64,000 bases of DNA, taken from contig NZ_JACHNC010000001.1 in NCBI RefSeq assembly GCF_014205215.1, positions 4,221,001-4,285,000 of the forward strand, given 5' to 3'. Every line of letters begins with the position of its first letter. The first letter of the stretch is position 1. Positions 26,900 through 35,766 of this stretch are shown piece by piece. Below the pieces are notes generated by a model. The model made no database searches. It had not been told where the DNA came from and saw only the letters and a list, made by a program, of their open reading frames with translations. The translations under genes and the position numbers were made by a program. This DNA comes from Actinoplanes lobatus (GTDB lineage Bacteria > Actinomycetota > Actinomycetes > Mycobacteriales > Micromonosporaceae).

Positions 26900-28162
26900 T
26901 TAATCCGACTCGGGAACCTTTGTTCCGGACGAGGGAGACGGCCGCAACCCGCGCTGCCCCACGACGTTGGGCATCAACGCGGTCGCCACGAGCACCAGGA
27001 GGGCGGTTCCGGTGGCACACCACATGATCGCGGTGAATGTGTGCGGCACCACGGTGGTGGCCGCGACCAGCACCGCGCAGCCCGCCCACATGGGCGCCGA
27101 CGGCCATCGGGATCCGGCTGCCACCTGCGCGTTGACCAGCACGAACACCAGCGCGTAGAGGGCGCCGGTGGCGGCGAAGACCGGCGCGTACCGGCCCAGT
27201 CCGGCGTAGTCCGGGCCGCCGGCCGCCCCGAACGCCAGCCCACCGGCCAGCGCGGACGCGGTCACCAGGACGGCGCCGGACGCGGTGACCAGCCCGACCG
27301 CGACGAGCAGGGCGCGCCTGCTGCCGTGCGCGAGCCGGGGGAGGGCGAGCACGGTGACCACCTGGGGCGCCCAGATCGCGCCCTTGGTGAGAACCGTGCC
27401 GACCGCGTACGCGCCCGAGGCGGCGGCCGGCAGCAGCGCGCGGGCCAGCAGCAGGTCGGCGTAGGAGACCACGAGCATCGCGAGGGTCGCCGAGCAGGCG
27501 GTGAAGACCTGCCTGGCGGTGATGCCGAGCCCGGTGGCGGTACCCGCGGAGGAGCGGGTCAGCAGGATCAGCGCGACCGGGATCAGCAGGGCGGTGGCGG
27601 TGCCGATCAGCATCGACCCGGTCAGCCCGGCGCCCAGCAGGAGCCCGGCGCTCAGGCCGCCGTACCGGCCGACGGCCTGCACGGCCATGCCCACGGCGAG
27701 CAGCAGGAACCGCTCGTCGCCCTGGAGCTCACCGAGCCAGCGGCCGGCCGCCACGATCGCTCCGGTGTAGACGGCCAGCAGCAGGATCACCGTGGCCGGC
27801 ACGTCGAGCAGCGGGCCGGCCACCGGGGTCAGCAGGGCGACCAGGGCGGTGCACACGGCCGCGGTGAGCCATCCGGCCCGCTGGGCGCCCGCGCCGGGCT
27901 GGCGGACCCGGTGCACGGCCACCGCGATCTGCAGGCCCATGCTGGGCACGGCCGCGATGCCGGCGATGGCCAGCACGGTCGCGAGCGCGCCCAGGTCAGA
28001 GGCTTCGAGGGTACGGGCGCCGAGCACCGGGACGAGGTAGCCCAGAGCGCTGGCGACCGCGCTGGCGATCGCGACCGCGGCCGCCCCGGCGCCGATCCGC
28101 CGGGCCGTGCCGCCGGCCGGAGCCGCTACAGCCGTCCGTCCTCGACCGCCTGCCTGATCCAC
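26900..28162 (-). CDS. Polysaccharide flippase-like (MATE/MurJ/Wzx-type) membrane protein
   Basis: The 420-aa protein has about twelve hydrophobic segments, beginning at GAGAAAVAIASAVASALGYL. It resembles lipopolysaccharide/polysaccharide flippases, which move lipid-linked sugars across the membrane. Its start overlaps the end of the epimerase gene by 37 bp on the same strand, indicating translational coupling. It is the last gene of the leftward sugar operon and could export the product built by the upstream enzymes. The exact family (PST/Wzx or MurJ-like) cannot be settled by eye. Confidence 0.72.
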   Translation of the reverse strand: MDQAGGRGRTAVAAPAGGTARRIGAGAAAVAIASAVASALGYLVPVLGARTLEASDLGALATVLAIAGIAAVPSMGLQIAVAVHRVRQPGAGAQRAGWLTAAVCTALVALLTPVAGPLLDVPATVILLLAVYTGAIVAAGRWLGELQGDERFLLLAVGMAVQAVGRYGGLSAGLLLGAGLTGSMLIGTATALLIPVALILLTRSSAGTATGLGITARQVFTACSATLAMLVVSYADLLLARALLPAAASGAYAVGTVLTKGAIWAPQVVTVLALPRLAHGSRRALLVAVGLVTASGAVLVTASALAGGLAFGAAGGPDYAGLGRYAPVFAATGALYALVFVLVNAQVAAGSRWPSAPMWAGCAVLVAATTVVPHTFTAIMWCATGTALLVLVATALMPNVVGQRGLRPSPSSGTKVPESD

Positions 28163-29148
28163 GGGATCACCTCGTCCAGCATCGTGTCGAGGCCGGTGTC
28201 GGCGCTGAAGCCGAGCACCTCGCGGGACTTCGCGACGTCCGGTACGCGCATCGCGACGTCGTGCGCGAACGGCTCGTCACTGACGTACCGGAAGGGGGTG
28301 TCCGGGCCTTTGATCTTGCGCCAGATCACCTCGGCGAGCTGGAGCACGGTGGTCGACTCGGCGGTCGAGAGGTTGAAGTCCTCGTTGAGGGCGGCCTCGT
28401 GCTCGATAGCGGTGGCGATGCCGCGGGCCAGGTCCCCGCCGTAGGTGTAGTGCCGCACCTGGTCGCCGGCGCCCAGGATGTGCAGCGGGTCCTGACCCTT
28501 CAGCACCTTCTGCACCAGGTCCGGGACGACGTGCGACATGGCCAGCTTGACGTTGCCGGACATCACCTCGGTGGAGCCGAGCGCCCGCCCCTCGCCGATG
28601 CCGACGCAGTTGAACGGCCGGACGATCGTGTACGGCAGCCGGTACTGGTCCCAGGCGGCGCGGGCGTAGTACTCCACGGCCAGCTTCTGGAAACCGTAGG
28701 ACGACATGGGCGGCGGCACCTCGTGCTGGTCGCCCTCGCGGCTCGGCCAGCGGTCGGTGGACTCGAAGACCATCGACGACGACACGTACGTCATCTTCTT
28801 CAGCGTCCCGGCCTGGTGCGCCTTGATCGCCGCATCACAGGAGGCCGCCATGATCCGCTCGTTGGTGGCGAGCAGGTCGTACGCGTACGCGTGGAAGTAG
28901 GAGATCCCGCCGATCATGGCGGCGCCGGCGACGAAGTGGTCGCAGCCCTCCAGCAGCTTCGTGACCAGCTCGGTGTCCCGGGCGTCGCCCTCGGTGAACC
29001 GGTAGTTGGGGTGGTCGTCGTAGCTGTGCGACACCGGCCCGTACTTCGAGAAGTTGTCGAGCCCGACGACCTCGTGCCCGCGGCCCAGCAGTTCCTCGAC
29101 CAGATATCCGCCGATGAATCCAGCCGAACCGGTGACCAGCACCTTCAT
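28126..29148 (-). CDS. NAD-dependent epimerase/dehydratase (extended SDR)
   Basis: The 340-aa extended SDR has the nucleotide-binding GSAGFIGGYL at the N-terminus (about 7-16), an Asp for NAD ribose in GLDNFS (about 30) and the catalytic YxxxK in SSYGFQKLAVEYYA (about 150). RPFNCVGIGEG near 185 and the HYTYGGDLARGI segment match sugar-nucleotide 4-epimerases and dehydratases. Its ATG overlaps the TGA of the GT2 gene (29145-29148, ATGA), so translation is coupled. It probably makes the modified sugar nucleotide used by this locus. Confidence 0.87.
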   Translation of the reverse strand: MKVLVTGSAGFIGGYLVEELLGRGHEVVGLDNFSKYGPVSHSYDDHPNYRFTEGDARDTELVTKLLEGCDHFVAGAAMIGGISYFHAYAYDLLATNERIMAASCDAAIKAHQAGTLKKMTYVSSSMVFESTDRWPSREGDQHEVPPPMSSYGFQKLAVEYYARAAWDQYRLPYTIVRPFNCVGIGEGRALGSTEVMSGNVKLAMSHVVPDLVQKVLKGQDPLHILGAGDQVRHYTYGGDLARGIATAIEHEAALNEDFNLSTAESTTVLQLAEVIWRKIKGPDTPFRYVSDEPFAHDVAMRVPDVAKSREVLGFSADTGLDTMLDEVIPWIRQAVEDGRL

Positions 29149-29930
29149 GCGGGCGTGTCCTCCCTGTCAAAGTCCGCCGGAGCGGGAACGGGCCTCTTGT
29201 CCGCCCAGCGGGCGGCCATCTGCTCGTCCGACATGCGCCGGCCGAACGCGAAAAAGTACCAGCGCAGGTAACTCGGCATGAACCGGCCCACGTCGAAGTG
29301 CGACTCCCCGAGCTGGCGGTCGAGCCAGATCGTCGGGAGCTCGGCCACCGGGCGGCGCAGGCGGGTCGCCTTCGCGGTCAGCTCGATGCCGATCTCGAAA
29401 CCGGTGTTCGACTCGATGCCGACCTCGCGGACGAAGTCGGTGTCGTACGCCTTGAAGCTGTTCGTGGCGTCCCGGGTGCCGACCCGGGCGAACATGCTCA
29501 GCGTCTTCCCGGCCCACCGCGACGCCATCCGCTTGAACCGCGGCCCGCCCACCTGCTGCCCGCCGGGCATGTAGCGGGACGCCGCCGCGACCACCACGCC
29601 GCGGTCGACCAGCCGGGCCAGATCGTCGATCTGCCGAGGGTCGTCGCAGCCGTCGGCCATCGTCACGACCGCCACCGGGGCGCGCGCCGCGTCGATGCCG
29701 AACCGGATGGCGTTGGCCGGGCCCCGGCCGTACGTGTTCAGCACGGCCCGCACCCGCGGATCGGTCTGGGCCAGCTCGTCGACGAACGGCACCGTGGTGT
29801 CCTCGGGCATGTCGTGCACGACCAGGACCTCCGCGGGCAGCATCACCTCGCGCAGGATCCGCTCCAGGTGGCGGACCACCTCCGGCCCCTCGTTGTAGAC
29901 CGGGATGACCACCGAGATCCGTGGCGTCAC
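29145..29930 (-). CDS. GT2 family glycosyltransferase (dolichyl-phosphate mannose synthase-like)
   Basis: Read from GTG 29930 this is a 261-aa GT-A fold enzyme starting TPRISVVIPVYNEGPEVV. The metal/sugar-nucleotide motif region reads VVTMADGCDDPRQI. The RFKRMASRWAGKT and FKAYDTDF segments match polyprenyl-phosphate sugar synthases. It has no C-terminal membrane pair. The start is fixed by a GTGA overlap with the stop of the dehydrogenase gene (29927-29930); the longer in-frame extension would run into that gene. The likely reaction is sugar transfer from a nucleotide donor to a polyprenyl phosphate. Confidence 0.85.
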   Translation of the reverse strand: MTPRISVVIPVYNEGPEVVRHLERILREVMLPAEVLVVHDMPEDTTVPFVDELAQTDPRVRAVLNTYGRGPANAIRFGIDAARAPVAVVTMADGCDDPRQIDDLARLVDRGVVVAAASRYMPGGQQVGGPRFKRMASRWAGKTLSMFARVGTRDATNSFKAYDTDFVREVGIESNTGFEIGIELTAKATRLRRPVAELPTIWLDRQLGESHFDVGRFMPSYLRWYFFAFGRRMSDEQMAARWADKRPVPAPADFDREDTPA

Positions 29931-31132
29931 ACCCGCACCCCCGTTCCGGTCAGGCCCCACATGTCGATCACCGGTTTGTCGGTGTCGAGATCGGCATAGT
30001 CCGGGTGGGGTGAGGCGATCACCAGGAGATCGGCCCGTTTGAGGACGTCGTCGAGCGGAAGGAACCGGTCGTCCTGGACGTACGGGTCGGTGCAGAGGGT
30101 CTCCCGTGCCTTCAGCGTGAGGATCTTCCGCAGCTTGTACGCCAGGCTGTCCCGCGAGTCGTCGCTGCCGCCCTTGAACGCCATGCCGAGGATTCCGACG
30201 CTCAGCTCACCGAGGTCGAAGCGGTCCTCCAGCCGGGACACCAGGTACAGCGGCAGACCCTCGTTGATCAGCATCGCCGAGTGGCCGAGCACGAAGTTGT
30301 TCCGGTTGAACGCGGCCAGCTGCATGGTGTCCTTCAGCAGGCACGGCCCGGCCGCGAAGCCCGGCATCGGCAGGTCGGCCGCGCGCGGGTAGTCGAACGA
30401 CACGGCGTGCCGGATCCGGGCGAAGTCGAGGCCGAAGTCGTTGGCCATCATCCAGAACTGGTTGGCCGCCGCGAACTTGAGGTAGCGCCAGGTGTTGGTG
30501 AACAGCTTGGCGAGCTCGGCCTCCTCCGGCTCCAGCCGGACGATCGAGTCGGTCAGGTTGCGGAACAACCTTTCCGCACGGTCAAGAGCCTCCGGGGTAC
30601 GCGCGGCGACGATCTGCGGCAGCGTGAAGAGCTCGGTCATGGCCCGGCCCTCGGCGATCCGCTCCGGGCAGAAGGCCACGTCCACCTGGAGCCCGCGGCT
30701 CTTCAACAGCTTCTCGGTCAGCGCCGTCACGCCCGGGTAGACCGTGCTGCGCAGGACGATTAGCTGACCGTCGTGCAGGTGCTCCACGCAGCGCTCGATG
30801 GCCCGCGGAACCGCGCCGAGGTCCGGGTTGAGGTGCTCGTCGACCGGGGTGCCCACGACCACGACCAACGCGTCGGCCAGCCCGACGCTCGCGGGCGAGG
30901 TGCTGGCCCGCAACCGGCCGGCGGCCAGCGCCTCGGCCAGTGGCCCGGCGGCGCCCTCCTCCGCGAACGGCATGTCGCCGGAGTTCACCCGCGCCACAGC
31001 GGTTTCGTCGATGTCGTACAGCACCACGGACAGACCCCGCGCGGCGAGTGCGATACCCAGCGGGAGGCCTACCCGGCCACACCCGCCGACCACGCAGACG
31101 TCCACGCCGAGGACCTCATCTACCTCGGTCAT
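29927..31132 (-). CDS. UDP-glucose/GDP-mannose dehydrogenase family protein
   Basis: The 401-aa protein has an N-terminal Rossmann fold (VCVVGGCGRVGLPLGIALA, about 10-28), the family motif VVVGTPVDE (about 92) and the catalytic Cys in AAGPCLLKD (about 260, usually GGSCFxKD). A C-terminal UDP-binding domain contains GMAFKGGSDDSRDS. Such enzymes oxidise the C6 alcohol of a nucleotide sugar to the uronic acid with two NAD+. It leads a four-gene coupled leftward operon with GT2, epimerase and flippase. Confidence 0.87.
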   Translation of the reverse strand: MTEVDEVLGVDVCVVGGCGRVGLPLGIALAARGLSVVLYDIDETAVARVNSGDMPFAEEGAAGPLAEALAAGRLRASTSPASVGLADALVVVVGTPVDEHLNPDLGAVPRAIERCVEHLHDGQLIVLRSTVYPGVTALTEKLLKSRGLQVDVAFCPERIAEGRAMTELFTLPQIVAARTPEALDRAERLFRNLTDSIVRLEPEEAELAKLFTNTWRYLKFAAANQFWMMANDFGLDFARIRHAVSFDYPRAADLPMPGFAAGPCLLKDTMQLAAFNRNNFVLGHSAMLINEGLPLYLVSRLEDRFDLGELSVGILGMAFKGGSDDSRDSLAYKLRKILTLKARETLCTDPYVQDDRFLPLDDVLKRADLLVIASPHPDYADLDTDKPVIDMWGLTGTGVRV

Positions 31133-31171
31133 TTCGCCTCACAATCCCCGCCAGGCTCTGGCGTAGAGGCA

Positions 31172-31190
31172 GGTTACTCGTGAGTCAACC
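31172..31190. promoter_or_regulatory. Inverted repeat in the divergent glycan promoter region
   Basis: GGTTACTCGTGAGTCAACC lies in the 101-bp gap between the leftward dehydrogenase operon and the rightward FkbM operon. It is palindromic except for one bulged base. Its position fits an operator shared by both operons. No regulator in the window is an obvious match. Confidence 0.35.
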
Positions 31191-31233
31191 TCGGGTCTAC
31201 CCATGCGTAGCGAAGGGGCTATCGTTCGTCACC

Positions 31234-31989
31234 ATGGCAGGCACGCCGACCACCACACTGAGCTCGCGGATCGCCGCGCTGCTCCCCGCCCGCGCCGTCG
31301 CGGCCGCGGTGCGCACCGCCTATCCGCGGGTCGAGCCGGAACTCGCCCGGCTGGCCTCCTACGCGCCGCACTGCGCCACCGCGGTCGACGTCGGGGCCTG
31401 GTACGGCCCGTGGACCCGCGGGCTGCGCAGGATCGCCGACCAGGTGGTCTCCGTCGAACCTGTGCCGGAGCTCGCCCGCCATGTGGCCGGCGCCTTCCCG
31501 GACGTTCGGGTGATCGAGGCGGTCGCGTCGGACCATCCCGGCACGGCCCAATTGTTCCTGCCGACCGGCGGTCCCGGGGCGGGAACCTCGTCGGTCGAGC
31601 ACGGCGACGGCCCGACCGCGACGGTCCAGCGGATCACCATCGACTCGCTCGAGCTGACCGGTGTCGGGTTCATGAAGCTGGACGTCGAGGGCCACGAGAT
31701 GCCGGCCCTGCTCGGCGCCGAGCAGACGATCAAGCGGGACCGGCCGTTGCTGATCGTCGAGCTGGAGGAGCGGATCCAGCCGATCCAGCCGGTGCTCGAC
31801 CTGCTCGCCGGCTGGGGCTACCGGGCCTTCGTGATGCCCGGCCGCGAGTGGCTGCCGCTGGAGAGCTTCGACCTGCTCACCCATCAGAAGGGTGCGCTCG
31901 CCCGGATCGACCAGAGCTTCGTGCGGCGGGTCATCCGGCCCGAGCCGCGGTACGTCAACATGCTGCTCTTCCGCCCGGAGCCGGAGTGA
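31234..31989 (+). CDS. FkbM-family methyltransferase
   Basis: The 251-aa protein has a class I SAM fold: TAVDVGAWYGPWTRGL (about 48-63), VVSVEPVPELARHV and the FkbM signature FMKLDVEGHEMPALLGAEQT (about 150). FkbM enzymes O-methylate sugars or polyketides. ATG 31234 is chosen because conservation starts there; AAGGGG is about 14 nt upstream, so the RBS is weak. The stop overlaps the next gene's GTG (GTGA at 31986-31989). In this context it may methylate an envelope sugar. Confidence 0.85.
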   Translation: MAGTPTTTLSSRIAALLPARAVAAAVRTAYPRVEPELARLASYAPHCATAVDVGAWYGPWTRGLRRIADQVVSVEPVPELARHVAGAFPDVRVIEAVASDHPGTAQLFLPTGGPGAGTSSVEHGDGPTATVQRITIDSLELTGVGFMKLDVEGHEMPALLGAEQTIKRDRPLLIVELEERIQPIQPVLDLLAGWGYRAFVMPGREWLPLESFDLLTHQKGALARIDQSFVRRVIRPEPRYVNMLLFRPEPE

Positions 31990-33800
31990 CCGCGGCCGCC
32001 GTGCCCGCGACCCGGGCCTGGCGGATCGATCCGGTCCACGCCGTCGCCGCGGTGCTGATCGCCGCGAGCGTGGCGTGGCGGGCGCTGATCACCCGGCGCG
32101 GTTACCTGACGATCGACGACTTCCCGATCCTGTCGCAGGCCGACGCGTCCGGGCTCACCCCGGGCCACCTGCTCTCGCTCTACAACAACCACCTGATGCC
32201 GGGCGGCCGGCTCATCGTGTGGATCGCCGAGCGGATGACCGGGTACGAGTACTGGCCGTACGCCGCCCTGATGATGATCGGCCAGCTGGCGGTCGGCATC
32301 ACCTTCTACCGTCTGCTGCGGCTCATGCTGCCGGCCGGGTGGGCGCTGCTCGTACCGTTGACGCTCTTCCTCTTCAACCCGCTGACCCTCGAGGTCACCG
32401 CCTGGTGGGCGGTCGGGGTCAACCTGCTGCCCATGCAGCTGGCCATGATCCTGGCGATCGGCGCCCAGGTCCGCTACGTGCGCACCGGCGCGAACCGGCA
32501 CCTCGTGGCGCTCGGCGCCGCCGTGCTGTTCGGGATGTTCTTCTTCGAGAAGGCGCTGTTCGCCATCCCGATGGTCTTCCTGGTGACCCTGTTCCTGTAC
32601 GCGCCGGGCGGCCCGCTGCGCGCCGTGTTCACCACGATCCGCCGCTGGTGGAAGTCGTGGGCCGTGCTGACCGCGGTCGCCCTCGTCTACCTCGCCGCCT
32701 ACCTGGGCATGTCGACCTCCGGCTCGACGCTGCGCCGCCCGTCGTCGCCGGCCGAGGTGGGCGCCTTCTTCGCCCAGTACTTCGGCGAGTCGCTGTCCCC
32801 GGCCCTGTTCGGCGGCCCGTGGACGTGGCTGGGCGCCGGCGACGGCACGCCGGTGGTCGCCCCGCAACCGGCCGCCGTCTGGGTGTCCTGGGCACTGACC
32901 GCGGTCCTGGTGGTCGGCACCGTCTGGTGGCGCCGGTGGGTCGCGGTCCGGGCGTGGAGCCTGCTCGTGGTCTTCACCGCCCTGGCCGGTGGCCTGATCG
33001 CGGCCACCCGGCTCGGTTCGGCGCTCAGCGGCGTGGCCGGTCTGGTGCCCCGCTACCTCGGTGACGTCCTGCCGCTGGCCGCCCTCTGCGTCGGCGTCGC
33101 GGTGTGCGGCCTGCGGGCCGTCGACGACACCCCGCAGCCGCCGGACCGGAAATCCGGCCAGCTGTGGTTCGTGGCCCTGGTCGTGCTGATCGCCAGCAGC
33201 GTCTACAGCGGCGTCGGCTTCGACGCCGAGTGGCGGCACAAGATCGGCCGCGACTACCTGAGCACCGCCGAGGCCGACCTGGCCCTCGCCGAGGCCGGCA
33301 CGGTCTTCATGGATCAGCCGGTTCCGGAGGCGGTGGTGCCGAGCATGTCGTATCCGTGGAACATGCAGTCGAAATTCTTCGGCCCGCTGGAGAAGCCGCC
33401 GATCTTCGTCACCGAGGCCCGCAGGCTGTCGATCTTCGACGACGCCGGGCACGTCCGCCCGGCCTGGGTCGACGGGGTCTCCGCGAAGCCCGGCCCGGTC
33501 GCCGGCTGCGGCTACCGGGCCACCGGTGGCAAGCCGGTCACGATCGAGCTGGACGGCTCGGTGCAGGACTACTGGCAGGTGGTGCGGATCAGCTACCTCA
33601 GCGACCGGGACACCAGCGCCAGCATCCAGGTGGGCCGGCACGTGCCGCGCTCGTTCGACATCCACCGCGGCCTCAACGCGATGTTCCTGCTGATGCTGGT
33701 CGAGGGTGACGAGGCCGAGCTGAAGGTCGACGATCCGGCGGCCAACCTGTGCACCGACGAGATCGACATCGGCGCGCTGGTGCCGCAGCCGGTGGGATGA
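31986..33800 (+). CDS. GT-C-like multi-spanning membrane protein
   Basis: From GTG 31986 the protein has 604 aa with about ten membrane segments and a C-terminal soluble domain (about 430-604). After the first helix, in the predicted external loop, it reads RGYLTIDDFPILSQAD; an acidic pair there is the usual catalytic feature of GT-C enzymes that use polyprenyl-phosphate sugars. No exact family was recognised. It overlaps the FkbM stop by four bases and the next gene's ATG by four bases, so it is translationally coupled on both sides. Confidence 0.7.
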   Translation: MTAAAVPATRAWRIDPVHAVAAVLIAASVAWRALITRRGYLTIDDFPILSQADASGLTPGHLLSLYNNHLMPGGRLIVWIAERMTGYEYWPYAALMMIGQLAVGITFYRLLRLMLPAGWALLVPLTLFLFNPLTLEVTAWWAVGVNLLPMQLAMILAIGAQVRYVRTGANRHLVALGAAVLFGMFFFEKALFAIPMVFLVTLFLYAPGGPLRAVFTTIRRWWKSWAVLTAVALVYLAAYLGMSTSGSTLRRPSSPAEVGAFFAQYFGESLSPALFGGPWTWLGAGDGTPVVAPQPAAVWVSWALTAVLVVGTVWWRRWVAVRAWSLLVVFTALAGGLIAATRLGSALSGVAGLVPRYLGDVLPLAALCVGVAVCGLRAVDDTPQPPDRKSGQLWFVALVVLIASSVYSGVGFDAEWRHKIGRDYLSTAEADLALAEAGTVFMDQPVPEAVVPSMSYPWNMQSKFFGPLEKPPIFVTEARRLSIFDDAGHVRPAWVDGVSAKPGPVAGCGYRATGGKPVTIELDGSVQDYWQVVRISYLSDRDTSASIQVGRHVPRSFDIHRGLNAMFLLMLVEGDEAELKVDDPAANLCTDEIDIGALVPQPVG

Positions 33801-35491
33801 GCGTGCGGCCCCGCCTCGTCCCGCACGCGGTCGCGGCGGCGGTCACCGCGGTGGTCCTCGCGCCGCTGGCCATGCCCGGGTACGCGCTGCGCTACGACAT
33901 GGTGTTCGTCCCGCGGCAGGCGCTGAGCTGGGAGATGATCGCCCCGGCCGACGCCCTGCCCCGGGCCGTCCCGCTGGACGCCGTGGTGGCGCTGGCCAAC
34001 CTGGCCGTGCCCGGCTGGCTGTTGCAGCGGGTCGCGCTGGTCGCGGTGGTCTACCTGGCCGCGCTCGGCGCCGCCCGGTTGCTGCCCTCCGAACGGACCC
34101 TGCCCCGGGTGGTGGCCGCCATCGGGTACGCCTGGACGCCGTTCCTGGCCGAACGGCTGCTCCTGGGCCAGTGGGCGCTGCTTCTCGCGTACGCGATGAT
34201 GCCCTGGCTGGTGAAGACGGCGCGCGACGTGCGCGCCGGGCGCCCGAACGCGCTGCCCCGGCTGGTGCTCGCGGCCGCGCCCGCCGCGGTGACCCCGACC
34301 GGCGGCCTGATCGCGCTGGTCACCGTGGCGGTGCTGCTTCCGCTGCGGAGCCGTCGCACGATGGCCGCCCTGGCCGCGGTGGCCGCCCTGAACGCGCCCT
34401 GGCTGGTGTCCTCCCTGGTCAGCGCGGCCGGCGGGGTCAGTGACCCGGAGGGTGTCGCGCAGTTCGCGGCCCGCGCGGAGAACTGGGCCGGCCCGGTGGT
34501 GGCCCTGCTCGGCACCGGCGGCATCTGGAACGGCCAGACCGTCCCGGCCAGCCGGACGACCGTGCTGGCCCCGCTGGTCACCCTGCTGATCCTGATCGCC
34601 GCCGCGGCCGGGGTGGGCGAGCTGCGCCGCCGGCTGCCGGACGTCGCCGGGCGGCTGCTGATCCTGGCCGCCGGTGGGTTCCTGCTGGCCGTGGCCGGAG
34701 TGGTGGGCCCGGGCGTCACCCTGCTGGAGTGGCTGGTCGTGCACGTGCCCGGCGCTGGGCTGCTGCGCGACGGCCAGAAGTTCCTGATCCCGTACGCCCT
34801 GGCGCTGGCCCTGTGCTTCGCCCTCGGCGTGGAACGGCTCGCGGACCGCCTGGCGGCCCGCTTCGAGCCCACCGCCGGCCGGATCCTGCTGGCCGCCGCC
34901 CTGCTGCTGCCCCTGGTGGCCCTGCCCGACCTGGCCTGGGGCGTCGGCGGTGCGCTGCGGCCGGTGCGCTACCCGGCCGACTGGGCGGCCGTGCGGGCCC
35001 GGGTGGAGGCCGCCCCCGGCGAGGTGCTGTCGCTGCCGTTCGAGGGCTACCAGCGGTACCCCTGGACCGACGGTGTCGTGGTGCGCGACCCGGCGCCCCG
35101 CTACCTGGACGTGCCGGTGCTGATCAACGACGCGCTGCGGGTCGGCCCGGTCCTGGTCGACGGGGAGAGCCCTCGGGCCACCGCGGCCGCCGCGATCCTG
35201 GCCGCCGGCCGCCCGGCCGCCGAGATCGGCACCCACTGGGTCCTGGTCCGGCGGGGGAGCGGTGAACCGGACGCGAGGGTGCTCTCCGGACTCCGGCTGG
35301 TGTACGACGGCCGGTATCTTCAACTCTGGGAGAACCCATCGACTCCTGCCGTTGTCCGGTCGGCCGATCCGGGCCGGCGGGCCGCGGCCCTGGCCGCCCA
35401 CCTGCTGGCCGCGATGGTGCTGGTCGGCGCGATTGTTCTACTGCGACGGAGAAGCCGATCAACCGCTCTCCCTAGTGCTACTGGGCAGTAG
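33797..35491 (+). CDS. Multi-spanning membrane protein, possible arabinofuranosyltransferase relative
   Basis: The 564-aa protein starts at ATG 33797 in an ATGA overlap. It has an N-terminal helix, then GYALRYDMVFVPRQAL in the first external loop, about eleven further hydrophobic segments, and a C-terminal external domain (about 390-520) followed by a last helix and an RRRSR tail. The layout resembles the N-terminal GT-C region of AftD-type proteins and uncharacterised mycobacterial membrane proteins near aftD. A role in transferring a lipid-linked sugar is inferred from layout and context only. Confidence 0.65.
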   Translation: MSVRPRLVPHAVAAAVTAVVLAPLAMPGYALRYDMVFVPRQALSWEMIAPADALPRAVPLDAVVALANLAVPGWLLQRVALVAVVYLAALGAARLLPSERTLPRVVAAIGYAWTPFLAERLLLGQWALLLAYAMMPWLVKTARDVRAGRPNALPRLVLAAAPAAVTPTGGLIALVTVAVLLPLRSRRTMAALAAVAALNAPWLVSSLVSAAGGVSDPEGVAQFAARAENWAGPVVALLGTGGIWNGQTVPASRTTVLAPLVTLLILIAAAAGVGELRRRLPDVAGRLLILAAGGFLLAVAGVVGPGVTLLEWLVVHVPGAGLLRDGQKFLIPYALALALCFALGVERLADRLAARFEPTAGRILLAAALLLPLVALPDLAWGVGGALRPVRYPADWAAVRARVEAAPGEVLSLPFEGYQRYPWTDGVVVRDPAPRYLDVPVLINDALRVGPVLVDGESPRATAAAAILAAGRPAAEIGTHWVLVRRGSGEPDARVLSGLRLVYDGRYLQLWENPSTPAVVRSADPGRRAAALAAHLLAAMVLVGAIVLLRRRSRSTALPSATGQ

Positions 35492-35536
35492 ATCGTGATA
35501 CGGTCCGCGCACCCACGACTCCGGGGAGGAAAGATC

Positions 35537-35701
35537 ATGGCCAAACTGGCCACGTTCGTCATCGCGACGTTTGCCGGGGGCATCCTCGGCATCGTCGGCG
35601 TCGTCGCGGCTGTCGGTGCCGCGAACCCGTCGGCCGACACCGTCGCCAGCGTTAGCAAGACCGACCCGAAGCAGGGTGAGGCGGTCTACGGCGTTCGCTG
35701 A
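35537..35701 (+). CDS. DUF2613 small membrane protein
   Basis: The 54-aa protein starts at ATG 35537, seven nt after GGGGAGGAAAG. It has one helix (KLATFVIATFAGGILGIVGV) and a short external tail ending EAVYGVR. The YG-x-R ending and size match DUF2613. In mycobacteria a protein of this family is encoded beside aftD, which supports a common job in arabinan assembly. A strong terminator follows directly. Confidence 0.8.
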   Translation: MAKLATFVIATFAGGILGIVGVVAAVGAANPSADTVASVSKTDPKQGEAVYGVR

Positions 35702-35710
35702 ACGACAAAC

Positions 35711-35750
35711 AGAAAGCCGGCCGGTTCCCTCGGGAACCGGCCGGCTTTCT
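35711..35750. terminator. Bidirectional terminator
   Basis: A perfect 18-bp stem, AGAAAGCCGGCCGGTTCC (35711-35728) with its complement at 35733-35750 and a 4-nt loop, separates the convergent DUF2613 and GT4 genes. The AGAAA/TTTCT ends give a short U-rich tract in both directions. Confidence 0.9.
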
Positions 35751-35766
35751 CGTGTGCGGGGGTGGG

